A DNA stretch of 38,874 nucleotides from Symsagittifera roscoffensis. Lineage: Eukaryota > Xenacoelomorpha > Acoela > Convolutidae. Below are positions 20,584 through 31,633 of this stretch, in pieces. The stretch lies in contig NW_026971078.1 in the NCBI RefSeq assembly GCF_963678635.1, forward strand, positions 1-38,874, read 5' to 3'. Each line of letters begins with the position of its first letter. Position 1 is the first letter of the stretch. The notes under the pieces are model-generated. The model ran no database searches. It was not told where the DNA came from and saw nothing but the letters and a program-made list of their open reading frames with translations. The position numbers were made by a program, and so were the translations under genes.

Positions 20584-20613
20584 TCAGGGGATATCCACAC
20601 AAATCCAGGACCC
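20584..20613 (+). other. 2A-like motif SGDIHTNPGP
   Basis: This motif is in frame and intact in its NPGP end. The consensus is D(V/I)ExNPGP; here His replaces Glu. It is preceded by KTLLT and followed after about 40 bases by the endonuclease frame. Position and sequence match 2A-like sites at the ORF2 start of CR1/L2-type LINEs. Confidence 0.75.
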
Positions 20614-23390
20614 TTCATGGAGTTCAGTCAAGAAAAAACTGGAAAACTACAACAACAACTTAAAAGTACTAACTCTTAATTGTAGAAGTTTAGCTAAAAA
20701 ACGTTCAGATCTCAAACAACTTATCAAAACTTTTAATGATAATACAATTTTCGGATTTTCCGAGACATGGTTCAATGATACAAACGACGATAAACTATGG
20801 GCCATAGACAATGACAAACATAAGTTGTTCCGATGTGATAGAACTTATGAATCAAGTAAAAAACTGAAGGGTGGAGGGGTCTTGTTACTGGTTCCTAAAA
20901 AGTTAAACCCAAAAGTAAGACATGACTTAAACAACATGCACAAAAAGTATGCTAGCATCTGGATAGAATTTAAAGCCGGGCTCAACAAAAATGATAGAAC
21001 CACTCTACTAAACCTAGCCTACAATCCTAATAGAAACAACAAAACAGACTTCTTAGAAGATCTAACCAAATCAATTAACCATGCACATGTTTAATTCAAA
21101 CCTAATTTTACAAGGAGACTACATTCTCAAATACGTCAACGAAGACGACAAACAGTCTTTAGATACAATTCTAATACCATATAATCTGGACGTCACTAAC
21201 AAATTAACACATACTCACTCGAAAGCCCTAATTGACTATATTATCACCGACCTAGGCATAAAAGATCTAACAAATAATTCAATAATATTCACACCACCAA
21301 TTAAGACCGACCACCAAGCAACAGCATTCATCACAGAACTTAAGCTGAACAACAACATAAGACCAATCAAACGTATAAAAAATATGACAAATCCAGTTAC
21401 TCCAATAACAATTTCAAACAAAAACTATCAGCTATAAATTGGAGAAGTTTCTATAGTAATAATAATCCCGAAATAATGCTCGACATATTCACATCTAACA
21501 TTGCTGACACCATTAAAGAATGAGCCCCACAGAAGACTATTTTTATTCGCAACGACAAACCAAAGGTAAACTACGAAGATGATAAATTTATATCCCAACT
21601 GTTCAACTCGAAAAAAAGCGAACGCAAAAAATAGAGTATAATAAACGATACAAGAAAAAACGTTCCAACCTCATTCCCTTACTTAGAAGCTCTTTCGGAG
21701 AATTCATAACCAATAATTTACAGATGGCGAACCTGCTATATTACAAGTTCTCAACTCTTGGATGCTTTTATGAGAAAAATTCAAAAATCAGGCAAAGTCC
21801 ACCGACTTCTACATGCAATATTCGAAATAATAATAAATTTTCATTCCGATTCATCACATCAGCTGAATGTAAAAAAAAAAACCTACTTTAAATTGTCGAA
21901 AGGCACCAGGTCCATCCAAAATTCCAGCCTGGGTATTGAAGGATGGCTGCAATGAAATATACACACATCTGACATTTCTATACAATGAGTTTTTGAAAAA
22001 CAAGGCATATCCTTGCAAGCTCAAAAAAGCAATTGTCACACCAATATACAAAAAAGAAGATCCAGAACTACTAAAAAAATATAAGCCTATCTCTATAACT
22101 GGGGCTCTCTCAAAATTTTTTGAAAAATTGTTATATAAACAAATCAACGAATATCTGATATCCCAAAAATTACTAAGTATTACCCCATTTGGGTTCAGAG
22201 CATCATATTCAACAATCGACGCTATTCTTTATTGCACTGAAGCATTCAGAAAAGCATTAGACAACAACAAAACTGTATCATGTTCCTTACTGGATCTCTC
22301 TAAAGCATTTGATTCTATTGATCAATACTTATCTTAAACAGAAACTAAAAGGGTTAAACTTTTTCGAAAAAGCTATAGAAATGATCAGTTTCTTTATCAC
22401 CAACCGAAGCCAGAAAACAATTGTTAACAACACCGAATCCGATTGAATTGCACTTGAGCAGGGTGTCCCACAGGACACTGTCCTTGGCCCTCTAATATTC
22501 AATCTCTACATTAACGATCTCAACAAACTAATTGACAAAACATAAAAAAAAGTTCAATATGCGGATGATACATTACTCTTCTGTGAAAATAACGATCCAA
22601 AAAAGCTCTGAAAGCACTCGAAGCCAATTGCAGTTTGTTGTCAAGTTATTTTTTAGGACACTCACTTCAGTTGAATGCAAAAAAAAACAGAACTCATCGT
22701 TTTCAGTAAAAACATTCAAGGAAAAAGGATGCAAAGTATACTATAATTATAGATGATAAAATAATTGAGCAAAAAACCAATGTTAAATACCTAGGAATAG
22801 TTTTAGATCAGTTTCTAACATTCCAAGATGAATTCAAAAATATTCTCAGGAACATGGCATGCGGAATAAAAACACTTCAATCAATCAAAAAGCCATTGCC
22901 AATAAAAACAAGACTCTTGATAATGCATGCACTGGTAATTAGTCATTTGCATTACCCAGCAATTCTTTTGAGTGGAATATCCCTTAACCTGATGATATTT
23001 CTGGAAAAACAGTTAAGCTGGGCAGTAAAAACTTGCTGCGATCGTGCAAAATACGACTCATCTTCAGACTTGAAGCTGAAACACAATATACTGCCAGTAA
23101 CAATGTTTCTGGACTATAAAAAATTATGTCACTTTTGGAAAATGCAACAACAATTATTGCCAAACTATAATAACATTGAGTATGATAACCACCAAATAGA
23201 TATTAATACAAGAAACAAAAAATTATATTTCGGCGACAGATACAATGGGCAATACATAGAAAATTCCTTCTTTAAAAAGTCCGTCATAATCTGGAAGAAA
23301 CTAACAGATGATAAAGTCAACTCTTCAAATAATCAAAAATTATTATTTATTATTAATAAAGAAGACCCCTCTGTGGCAACTCATGGTTAA
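20614..23390 (+). pseudogene. LINE copy 2 ORF2: APE endonuclease and reverse transcriptase
   Basis: The endonuclease starts at about 20657 (LKVLTLNCRSLAKKR), one frame away from the 2A motif. It includes FSETWF with the catalytic Glu, GGGVLLLV, a changed GDYI (for GDYN) near 21113, LIDYIITD and KTDHQA. The RT has KAIVTPIYKKEDPELLKKYK, SLLDLSKAFDSID, QGVPQDTVLGPLIFNLYIND and an intact YADD at 22558-22569. The thumb and C-terminal tail follow (KYLGIVLDQF, then 22854-23390). Breaks are the frameshift at about 20650, one near 21090, several between 21437 and 21930, one near 22330, a TAA at 22543-22545 and further shifts to 22850. The catalytic site is kept while the frame is lost, the reverse of copy 1. 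Confidence 0.8.
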
Positions 23391-23402
23391 GTTTCATGGA
23401 AA

Positions 23403-23450
23403 AGCTTCAAGTTTATATAATAACATTTATATATAAACCACCTTGAAGCT
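23403..23450 (+). other. 3' UTR hairpin of LINE copy 2
   Basis: AGCTTCAAG with GTTTATATA (23403-23419) pairs with TATATAAAC and TTGAAGCT (23430-23450), interrupted by a CCACC bulge. A stable stem-loop near the 3' end is the kind of structure LINE reverse transcriptases recognise on their own RNA. Confidence 0.6.
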
Positions 23451-23649
23451 CTCAGGTGAAAAGTAATCATCTTTAATTGTAACAGATTTTGTTTTGTTTT
23501 TTGTTATTGCAACTATGCCTATCTAATGATGTTATAAAATTTTAATGAATTGATAGAAAAAAAACAGAAAACATTTGACATACACTTGTGTATTGAAATC
23601 AATTTCGATGTGCAATTAAAGTGTTTTTTGAGCAACAATGCCACAAGTC

Positions 23650-24403
23650 AGATCAGTACCAGATCTGACTACCGTCTCGCATGTTTGAACCTTTGAACAG
23701 ATCTCTTGAAACATTCATTACCAAACTCTCGAAGTCAACCGAGAGAGGAGAGAGGTCAAGAAGGACACTCAAAAAGCCGAAATCACACAAGGATGAATCA
23801 GATGGCTGCTCCGATACCTGGATAGAGGTTATGAAGTTACATTTTGAGGAGGAGAATCTCTCCAAGAAACATGAATGCAGCGCATTCCCTAAGCTGTGTA
23901 ATGGCGAAAAGGAAGAATGAACGAGACAGTGCTCGCAAAATGTTCGACACCTTGCTGATTTTTTCAGCTCGGGGGTACAGGGGCATCAAGCTATGATGAA
24001 ATTTGCAAAGAGGCGTCAAAGACATGAGGAATCCAAGTTTTTGGCTGACATCGAGCTTTTCAGAAGAAGAAGCAACCCTGACGAAAGGATACCGGAGCGG
24101 AACTTGGCTATTGCCTCAACATTCAGGGATGGAGTAAGAAGTGATGAGCTAAAAACCGTGTTGGCCACACACTTCACCCTATCGCTAGATCAGGTGCCCA
24201 CGCCCGATGATTTTCGCATGAAGTTGCGTGAGTACTTGCTCATAAAATCAAGGGCGTAAAATTGTTACAGCAATTACGGCAACTACAGTGGAACAAATAC
24301 TGGCGCGAATTCCAGTTGGTATAGACCACGTGACGACATGGTGAGCACAATCCCCGCCATGATGAGGCACTTTCAGGTGTCAAGGCTAGCCGAGCACGCC
24401 TGA
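23650..24403 (+). pseudogene. Gag capsid-like part (gypsy-type element)
   Basis: One frame runs from about 23678 to a TGA at 24401, with an internal TGA at 23918 and a TAA at 24257. It encodes a basic stretch (RRTLKKPKSH) and then DTWIEVMKLHFEEENLSKKH, a segment typical of gypsy capsids (W..M..HF). RRSNPDERIPERNLAIAS, the helical VRSDELKTVL and a Tyr/Asn/Ser-rich tail (NYGNYSG) follow. No zinc knuckle is evident. It is the continuation of the coiled-coil part at 18147, from which the nested LINE separates it. The protein would form the particle around the element RNA. Confidence 0.65.
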
Positions 24404-24433
24404 TGAAAGGAAGCCGATTCGCGGAAGAAAGAG

Positions 24434-25104
24434 GTGACACCAGGCTCTTTCACGACCAAGAAAATGAAGACCTTACCTGATGAGACAATTGCCTCGAGTC
24501 TGGAGGCAGAATCAAGAGTTGCATTCAAAGTGGACTATGGCCTAGCGGCACGGACTGCTCTACAGAATGTTCAGCAAGAATTGGCCACCAAAGAGGTTGA
24601 GCAGTGGGTAAGGTCAGAGTCAGAAAGTACATAGCTGCGCTAGAAACTTGACATTCTAGAAAAAGCAACAAAACAAGGGGACAACCAGGAACCCAAGAAG
24701 CAGGCTCTAAATTTTAATGTCATCCTGGTGAAGACCTACGGCATAACAAGAGAGGGGACGAAAATAATGTCGGTCAAATCGGTCGCAGGCTATCAGGTGG
24801 TGAAGAACTTGAGTGAACCGTCCGAGATCACGCTAGTACACCTAGTCATATACGCGGACTACCTGAGAGAGACATTTTCCAAGTTGGATTCTAGGGCCGT
24901 GAGAGCGTTGCTCACACTAGGTGGTCCGAGGCTAGTGAAAGTAGATGGACACTACATCGAAGTTTATGGCCCACACCCAATTCTCATGAACGTAGACAGC
25001 ATAATCATTTACACTGAAGCGCACGTGACCGTTGCAAGTGACCAGGTAGGCCGGATCTACATTAGTCGACAAGAGCTTAAGGTCCGACGATCGGACACAG
25101 GGCC
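24434..25104 (+). pseudogene. Gag-Pol linker region
   Basis: Two open pieces in one frame, separated by a TAG at 24632, encode an acidic and mixed-charge region (ETIASSLEAESRVAFKVDYG, then LRETFSKLDSRAVRALLTL). It ends with VGRIYISRQELKVRR. No catalytic motif is visible. It lies directly before the protease and shares its GC-rich composition, so it is the N-terminal end of Pol or a Gag-Pol spacer. I do not recognise a defined domain. Confidence 0.5.
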
Positions 25105-25872
25105 ATGCTCGAACATTACGCAGTCCACATAGGCTGTGAACCCGATCTGGCCGCGCATGTACTAGACGTGCAGGGCAGACAACTCTCCGTGAAGCGAGTT
25201 TTAGACACCGGAGCAATGGTCAGTGGCATGCCTGTGAGCACTTGGACCAACATGGGTTGTGATAAGTCGGATCTGATTCCAACTAATATCAGATTGGCAG
25301 CGGCTAATCAGGGTGCAAAATACGTGACCGGAAGGACCCCCATCATCTCGTTGCTGCTAGGAGGGAGGCATCTCTGGATGAGTTTCCTGGCCGTTGTGAA
25401 TCTTGATGAGTCCGACCAGTTCATCATAGGACGAAGTTTTGTGCGCAACTTCGATGTCACGATTGACATCAACGACGGGTTGATAAGAATCAAGGACCCA
25501 GAGAGGAACTATGAAAAGAAACCAATTAATAAAATCCTGATTAACCAAGCAAAGGGGCCAATTTTCGTAGATCGGAAGTTTAGGTTGAAACCACATCAGG
25601 ATGTAGAAGCGACATATAGGATGAGAAACCTGAATGAGCTTAGCAACGACAGAGAGTTGTGCCTGGTTCGCAACCCAAACAGTAAAACTTATTTTAGGCA
25701 AAAAGTAAAAGCTGTTTTAGGAAGAAGGTTCCAACTCACTCAGAGCGGTCTGTGTGTGAGTTTGTTGTTGAACACAGAGGCAACAACGGTGACGATACAA
25801 CGAGGCAAGAAACTTGGTTACGTATTGCTTCCGAGCACAGAGTATCGGAGTGTGGAGAACTTCAAGAAATAG
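25105..25872 (+). pseudogene. Pol: aspartic protease and following segment
   Basis: A continuous 255-codon frame holds the retroviral-type aspartic protease: the catalytic Asp in RVLDTGAMVSGMPV (Asp codon at 25204), YVTGRTP and, near the end, QFIIGRSFVRNFDVTID. In intact elements the enzyme is a dimer that cuts the polyprotein. After it comes a conserved linker to the RT (RLKPHQDVEATYRMRNLNEL, then QSGLCVSLLLNTEATTVTI), a feature of gypsy Pol. The frame joins the upstream linker through a frameshift near 25110 and meets a TAG at 25870 before the RT. Confidence 0.85.
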
Positions 25873-26930
25873 GAAGTAACTGAATGTCCTTTACACGCCA
25901 ACCAAGAATGCTTATTAAAGAGGATAAACCAATTGAAGTCTTTCGAAAAGTTGTCTTCAATGAAATCAGTGACAGACGATGGGCTGTCTATTTGCTCTAA
26001 TTTTCCTGAGAGACCAACGGAAACAGAATTAGCATCAAACATAGATAGAGCACTTGAAAAGCAAATTATCAGATAAGGAGCTAGACTTGCTCAATGTTGG
26101 ATCGGAACGCAGACTTTTTTTCTGATATAGGCTGCTGCAATTTTGTAGAACATGAGATTGAAATAAAAAAGGGTTCGGTACCTCATAGGAAGGAAGCTAG
26201 AAGAATGACCCCACACAAGTCCGAAGCATGCAGAAAAAAAATTGATATCTTAATGGAAGTCCCAGTGCGTTTGCGGCGTGGTCGTGGCAAAAAAGAAGGT
26301 GGGCAATATTGGTTTTGTTGTGATTTCTGCTACCTGAATGAATGCGGTAACGATAAAGGGCGCATACCCGATTCCCCTCATCGACGAGAGCCTCTCCAAG
26401 TTAGGAGATGCAAAATTCTTCACGAAGTTGGATTTGGGCTCTGCGTTCTGGAAAGTGCCCCTCAGAAAACAAGATTCGCGTGCAAACTGGGGCTGAACCA
26501 GTGGAAAAGAGTGCCGTTTGGACTATGAAAGGCAACGGCTACGTTCCAACGATTAATGGCTCAAGCACTCACGATTTTATTTAAGAGGTATGGCAACCTC
26601 ATAATGTGTTACGTTGATGACGTGGTCATCGCGACATCAACGCTGGAGGACCATATAAAAAGACGAGACGAGGTCTCTACTTGCATGAAACAGGCCAGCC
26701 TGAAATGTAAACCTTTCAAGTGCGAAATCCTCAGAGACTCAATCAAGTATCTGGGTCGCCTTGTTGATAAACACGGGGTCAGACCGGATCGCGAAGCGAC
26801 TGAAGCGGTGTTACATGGAAAGCACAAAAAACCGACACGCAATTGATGAGTTTTCTTGGATTCGCTAATTACTACCGAGAGTTTATCATAGGGTATGCTG
26901 ACAAGATATACCCCATGCAGAAATTCATGC
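25873..26930 (+). pseudogene. Pol: reverse transcriptase (Ty3/gypsy type)
   Basis: After a linker frame (CPLHANQECLLKRINQLKSF) the RT starts near 26094 with FVEHEIEIKKGSVPHRKEAR. It contains GGQYWFCCDFCYLNECGN (the usual RFCVDYRxLN region, altered), QWKRVPFGL, an in-frame TGA at 26526, and ATFQRLMAQAL. The catalytic YVDDVVIA is at 26610-26633 and IKYLGRLVDKHGVRPD follows. The segment with the first catalytic Asp (TKLDLGSAFW) is only readable in another frame, near 26430. There are two more frameshifts, and TGA TGA at 26844-26849. The enzyme copied element RNA into DNA inside the particle. Confidence 0.85.
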
Positions 26931-27592
26931 GAAATTAGGGTACAAAAATCAGCTGGACTGACGAGGCTTAGGTCTCCGTTGAGAATATCAAGCGCGAACT
27001 TTGCGAGGCTCCGGTCCTCGGCATGCCGAGAGAAAAGGTGATGTTTGTACTAGATACAGATGCATCAGTAGTTGCGATATCGGGCATACTTCACCAGGAA
27101 CATGAATGGATTGGGAGGACTGTTCTTAGACCAATGGCTTCTGGAAGTAAAGTCCTGAGCGACACTGAGATGAAGTACGGTGCACCAAAGGCGGAGACGT
27201 TTGCGGTGATCTTTTCCGTTGAAAAATAAACAGCCTACTTGGGGAGTACTTCCTTCAAGTTGCGTGTAGACAATCGTGCTCTTGCCTGGCTGAAGACCTA
27301 TTCGATAGACCAAAGCTATATTGTTCATTGTTCGTTGGATCTTGCGTCTGGACGGATACCACATGATCATTGAGCATCGAATCCGAAGCAAACAGCAGAA
27401 TGCCGAGAGCCTCAGCAAAAAGACAGAATTTTATGAGCAACTGGAAGAGAAGCAGGCCATCCAAGCAGAAAATCAGGATGGATTTTCACTCCTGGACAAA
27501 GAAACCCACGACAAACTGCCACTCACCAGGTGGCTTGACAAATCCGAGCAACCCATACCAGGACACCCTAAACGGCTGCTGAGATAAAAGTA
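26931..27592 (+). pseudogene. Pol: RNase H domain
   Basis: RNase H residues are readable: FVLDTDASVVAISGILHQE (first Asp), SDTEMKYGAPKAETFAVIF (Glu), LRVDNRALAWLKTY and RLDGYHMIIEHRIRSKQQNA (the usual H.(P)GxxNxxADxLSR region). Interruptions are a TAA at 27227 and a frameshift near 27330. It follows the RT as in Ty3/gypsy and retroviral Pol and would remove the RNA strand from the hybrid. A short segment ending at a TGA near 27585 (LTRWLDKSEQPIPGHP) connects it to the spacer. Confidence 0.8.
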
Positions 27593-28600
27593 TTGGTGAG
27601 AGGCGATCCGGTTCCGTTTGATTTGCTAGTTCGATCAAACCTGGTGCAGCAAGAACTGACCAGGCTGGGCATCAACAACATAGCCCTGCTAAACAAAATG
27701 GTGAACTTGGCACTGGATGTCATGCTGAAACTCCGTGACCTGCTTGACAGAGAGGTTGAAAGGCATGACCATGAATGAATGCAGACCATGCAGAGAGTGA
27801 CAATCACCAAAAAAACGGAGAAGAGACCAGTAGCAAATCGCAGTCGGGACGTTGAACTGGATTGCCGATCGATAATGAACCAGCTAGTGAACTCGATGCG
27901 AAAGATGTCCTGCTGAGGACATCGTGCACGAACATCGAGAAGCAACGCATATCCAAACCTTTGAGGAGGTCAGAATTAAATCAAAGTCCAGCGTGACAAG
28001 AAACGTTCAGTTCACCGATGCATAAGAGGAGTACGAGTGGTGCTCGCACTGTTAATCTGGGGACGAGACATTGTCCGGGGAGTCATGAACTTTCGGGCCC
28101 GGAAAGGATGTTTTGTCCGGTGAGAAAATGTGAGAGCAACCGAGATATGGAATGTTGTCCGGGGAGCCAAATTCAGAGCGACTAAGTGACAGAACCTTGT
28201 CCGGGGAGTCGAGAAACATCATAGACAAATCAGAAGATAATAATGCGGAATCCATCGGCTCGAGGTGCGACTCGAGGCCTCAGTCCCGGGAGAATGCATC
28301 GGAAACTACTCCCAAAACCGACGTCTCGGAAATTGTCATTCACTCCTTGTTAGTAGATTGGAAGCAGCGCGGGTTGGATTGAGAGATGCACCAGGACCCA
28401 GACAGAGACAGATAGACCTCAGACGAGGAGTGCACTGTATCGATGGTGCCGCAGATGAACTCCAACTGATAGCAGAGTCGAAACGTCGGTACGGTCGTCC
28501 GTACCAACCTGGAACCATCAGTGCAAGATGTAACACCCTTGAAAGAAGATATGGTGTGTTAAGTTGATGGATGATGCCCACGCCCCGGAGATAATTAACG
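27593..28600 (+). pseudogene. Spacer between RNase H and integrase, with a periodic LSGE repeat
   Basis: Broken frames encode a helical segment (LVRSNLVQQELTRLG, then MLKLRDLLDREVERH) followed by an acidic, Ser-rich low-complexity region. Four copies of TTGTCCGG(G/T)GAG occur exactly 42 nt apart (28071, 28113, 28155, 28197), all in one frame, giving LSGE every 14 residues. After it comes a segment rich in Arg and Gln. No known domain is recognised. Gypsy Pol usually has only a short connection here, so this roughly 1-kb insert is unusual. Confidence 0.6.
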
Positions 28601-28789
28601 GACCACTAACGTGATAAACACCTATCTGACGGCCAGGTACCGATTGCCGGATCTCTTAAGGGCTCAGCGAAATGAAAATAAGACGAGCAATCTAAAGAGA
28701 TGGATCGAGAATGGAGCACCTGACAAATGAGATCTAGAGACGGACAGCTAAAAGATCTTAAAACAAATTTACTTGAAGGGAAAGGATTT

Positions 28790-30020
28790 GTTATACATGA
28801 AAACAAAACGGGACCGTGGCCTGCAAACGCAAGGAAGAGGACAAAGTCCTAATATAATTCGCTAGTGCTACCGCAGTTGTATCAAACCGAATTGCTCTTT
28901 CGTTCACATGATCAGTTGGGCCATCAAAACGTGGGCAAAGTGAATAATAGGATACAGAAACGGTTCGAATGGCCTGGCTTGAAAAAGACCTGCGGAAAGT
29001 GGATCTCTGCATGCTTGTCATGTCAACAGGTGAAGGCCACCAGGAAATTGAGGTTACCTCTGCAGTCAATGGAGTCATCAGGATTTAGTGAGGTGGTGCA
29101 AATTGATCATCGGAAAATATGCATCACAGTCACGGCTACAATCAAGCGCTGGTAACGATTGATCATGTCACAAAATATGCAGAGGCAGCTTCCTGCATGA
29201 CAACATCAGCGGAAGAAACGCGCGATCTCTTGATAAATGTATGGATAGCGAGACACGGCTGCCCCATCACATTCCAATCAGACAATGGCAAAGCATTCGT
29301 GGGTGATCTCACGAAGGAGTTAATGAAGAGGTTGCAAGTGGCACAGGCTCACTCGATCACTTATCACCCACAAACGAATGGCCTAGTTGAAAGGTATAAT
29401 TGCTGTCCATGTTGAGGGTTTATTGCTCTCGAAACATGGACGACTGGGATAGACACTTGCCGCAAGTGATGGGCGCTTATAACAGCAGAGAACATTCTAC
29501 CACGGGAATAAAACCGCATGTGATGTTAACTGGCCACGTGAAAACCCTTCCATTAATGTTCTTCTACCTTGAGTACGAAGGAAAGAAAAAAGCACCGCAA
29601 ACGTACGTCTGGGATCTGATCAGAAGGCATCAGGGCCTCAATGATCTACGCAGAAGGAACATGCAACAGGCGCAAATCAGACAGAAAAGGAGATTTGATA
29701 AAAAGAACGCGGATGCAAAAACTTACTCCGTCGGAGAACATGTCTGGGTGTTCCAGGAAATAGTTCCACCAAAGGTAACCAAAAAGTTACTGAAAAAATG
29801 GCGTGGTTCATTTCAAATAACTGAAGTGCACCAAGGAGGTTGTTTTTATCGATTGAGCACCGGACGAGTGGCTCAATTTGAAAACATCAAGCCACACAAT
29901 GCCTCATCAGAGGACTGGTGTACCCCAGCAGCATACATGCATGACGAAGACTTTTTGATAGTGGACCCGGCCTGCGAGGTGAATGAGAGAGGCACGTGCG
30001 ACAAAAACGATGGGAATTAG
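28790..30020 (+). pseudogene. Pol: integrase (DD35E) with C-terminal SH3-like region
   Basis: The N-terminal zinc-binding HHCC motif is readable in HDQLGHQNVGKV and CLSCQQ (28908-29030). The catalytic core has QIDH (Asp at 29105), FQSDNGKAF (Asp at 29281) and GLVERYN (Glu at 29389). The last two are separated by 35 residues, the DD35E spacing. A TAA at 29153 and shifts near 29110 and 29400 break it. The C-terminal part (TYSVGEHVWVFQEIVPPKVT, then KKLLKKWRGSFQITEVHQGG) is the SH3-like DNA-binding region; no GPY/F or chromodomain signature is clear. The TAG at 30018 ends the frame, while similar acidic sequence continues. Function in relatives is insertion of element cDNA. Confidence 0.85.
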
Positions 30021-30516
30021 GTCGAAGATGAATGTGATCTGCCACTAGACCTGGAGTTAACCGAGCGAGTGGAGGTTGGCGACGAAACTCTTCCATATGC
30101 AGAAGAAGACTGGGACTGCCCAGAGCAAACTGAAATTGATAAAGGAGTACAGTCTGACTTTCCCTTCACCATGGAGACAGGGCATGGCAAATAAAGGAAG
30201 GATTGAGAAGAAGTACAACCCGTATGGCGAGGATTTCGTCATAGACAGAATAGTTTTGAGTGACATGACGGACTCGCTAGTGGGCCTGGACGAAATAGTG
30301 GTGCCACAAGAGATCGACCTGGTTGATGACACAGAACAAGACTGGATCTACGATTGCTCGGAAGTGAAGTCGGAAGTGGAGTTCGAACTGGAGACGGAGC
30401 AGATGCATGAGCAAGAATTGACACATCTGCGAGTGCTTGAATGGCTCCATGATCTGCCAATAGATCCGAAAGAGACAATCTTGACGATTCAAGATGTCGA
30501 TCAAAATAGCATCTAA
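30021..30516 (+). pseudogene. Acidic C-terminal extension of Pol
   Basis: Directly after the TAG at 30018 the same frame continues with an acidic sequence (DETLPYAEEDWDCPEQTE). Near 30180 the coding sense passes to another frame (KYNPYGEDFVIDRIVLSD, then DLVDDTEQDW and LEWLHDLPIDPKETI), which ends at TAA TAG (30514-30519). The region is rich in Asp and Glu with no known motif. The frame that carries it is the same as that of the macro-like domain behind it, so both were probably part of one polyprotein tail. Confidence 0.55.
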
Positions 30517-30519
30517 TAG

Positions 30520-31229
30520 ATCAGTCACGACAATACTGAGTCCAACTGTGTCGCTCCAGATGATCCTTTACGCGTTCCAGAATCCAATTTCGATCTGCTC
30601 GATCTTGGGCGGTCGACGGGGACGTCGATGGATATTTTTGTACGGGGAGTGGGGGAAGGAAACATCCACACCAAAAACCTTATGATCGAAAAATTAAAGT
30701 CGACAAGTGAACTGAAGCTAGAAACGGAGGGCGAAAATGCTAAAAAACCGCTTTTTGAACGAGTTTTTGAGTCATGTTTTGACCTATCAAATCACATCTC
30801 AAACAAAATTGTTATTACGGACAGTGATTTCATAGTCAGGAAACGTACGTGCACTATAGCGATTACCGCGGATGTAAGTTTTAAGACGGCACTAGCGGCC
30901 AACTTTAAGAGAGAGTACAAGAATATCGAGATTTATGGAAACAGAGACCTGGTGTGACAGGGATGATAGCGCTGCCTCCTGCTGCATCACAGATACCAGG
31001 GAAACACTTGTGTTTCCTGGTAACTAAGGCCACTGACAGACACCACTTAAATCCGGAGAGCTTGGTGCTGGCCTTAATTCGACTCAGGGATTTCCTGGTT
31101 GAGAGAGGAGTGACCTCTTTCTCATTACTAGTCTATGATCCCAATAAGCGAAAACTGCAATCCGAGAGAGTTATATGCCCTTGTACATGTGATTTTCTCG
31201 GAAACAGTTATAGAGGTCTACTTACATAA
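30520..31229 (+). pseudogene. Macro-domain-like region at the end of Pol
   Basis: The frame from 30520 through ATG 30628 to 30957, then one shifted to 31229, encodes about 230 residues. Segments fit the macro (ADP-ribose-binding) fold: TCTIAITADVSFKTALAANF (compare the family's a(D/N)xxxxxGxAxxF), IALPPAASQIPGKHLCFLVT, KATDRHHLNPESLVLALIRL and RDFLVERGVTSFSLLVYD. The glycine-rich phosphate-binding loop (usually IGCGL) reads VYDPNKRKL and the first loop lacks its Gly, so ADP-ribose binding is doubtful. The frame is broken at 30951-30957. The assignment rests on order and spacing of these segments, not on a database search. Nothing comparable is standard in gypsy Pol. Confidence 0.5.
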
Positions 31230-31633
31230 AGTTTTTTATCTGAGCATATGCTCGAGCCACATTCAGTGTCAAGTAGTTTTTATTAGGTTTATCGTTTAGG
31301 CATTAGGATTAAATTTTAAGTTTGTGATTAGGTATTAACTTTTTATTTGATAGTGTGGATGTGTGATATTGCTATATTATGTTATCGTTAGGTTATATTT
31401 CATGTGATGTTTATGTGATGGAAACCTGGAACACTCCCGGTACGAAAGGTGACAGCGCTCAATTATGTTTTTTTTGACAAGATCGCAGGTGGACGATCCA
31501 CCTTGGTGCTAGTTTTTAAACTAAGAACAAAAGTGAGTATCAATGGACTGTTTAGAAAATGTGAATGAAGTTTTATCTTAGAGCTGAAACAGCTCGGAGT
31601 GATTAATCTAGGTCGTGACTTGTTTTTTAGATC
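31230..31633 (+). other. Non-coding stretch before the accessory ORF, with splice-acceptor-like end
   Basis: This is about 400 bp of AT-rich DNA with no gene. It ends TGTTTTTTAG (31621-31630), a good polypyrimidine-AG splice acceptor, just before the accessory frame. This would allow a spliced subgenomic RNA, as for env genes. It could alternatively be a degraded 3' UTR or LTR of the Pol unit. Confidence 0.35.

Larger units (their letters stand above)
18890..23640 (+). mobile_element. CR1/L2-like non-LTR retrotransposon (copy 2), nested in gag
   Basis: AT-rich sequence with its own ORF1 (SGNH), 2A-like motif, APE endonuclease and RT interrupts the GC-richer gag. The family is related to copy 1 but clearly distinct: SITFRLF/SISITGAL-type motifs agree while most residues differ. 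The first 330 bp read as coding on the opposite strand, suggesting a 5' inversion. The 3' UTR has a strong hairpin and ends near 23640. No clear target-site duplication was found, as is common for CR1-like elements. Confidence 0.75.

Noticed and set aside
28071-28210. Regularly spaced 12-bp repeats considered as a CRISPR-like array
   Set aside because: Repeats are too short, in one reading frame at codon-multiple spacing, and lie inside a eukaryotic Pol gene.
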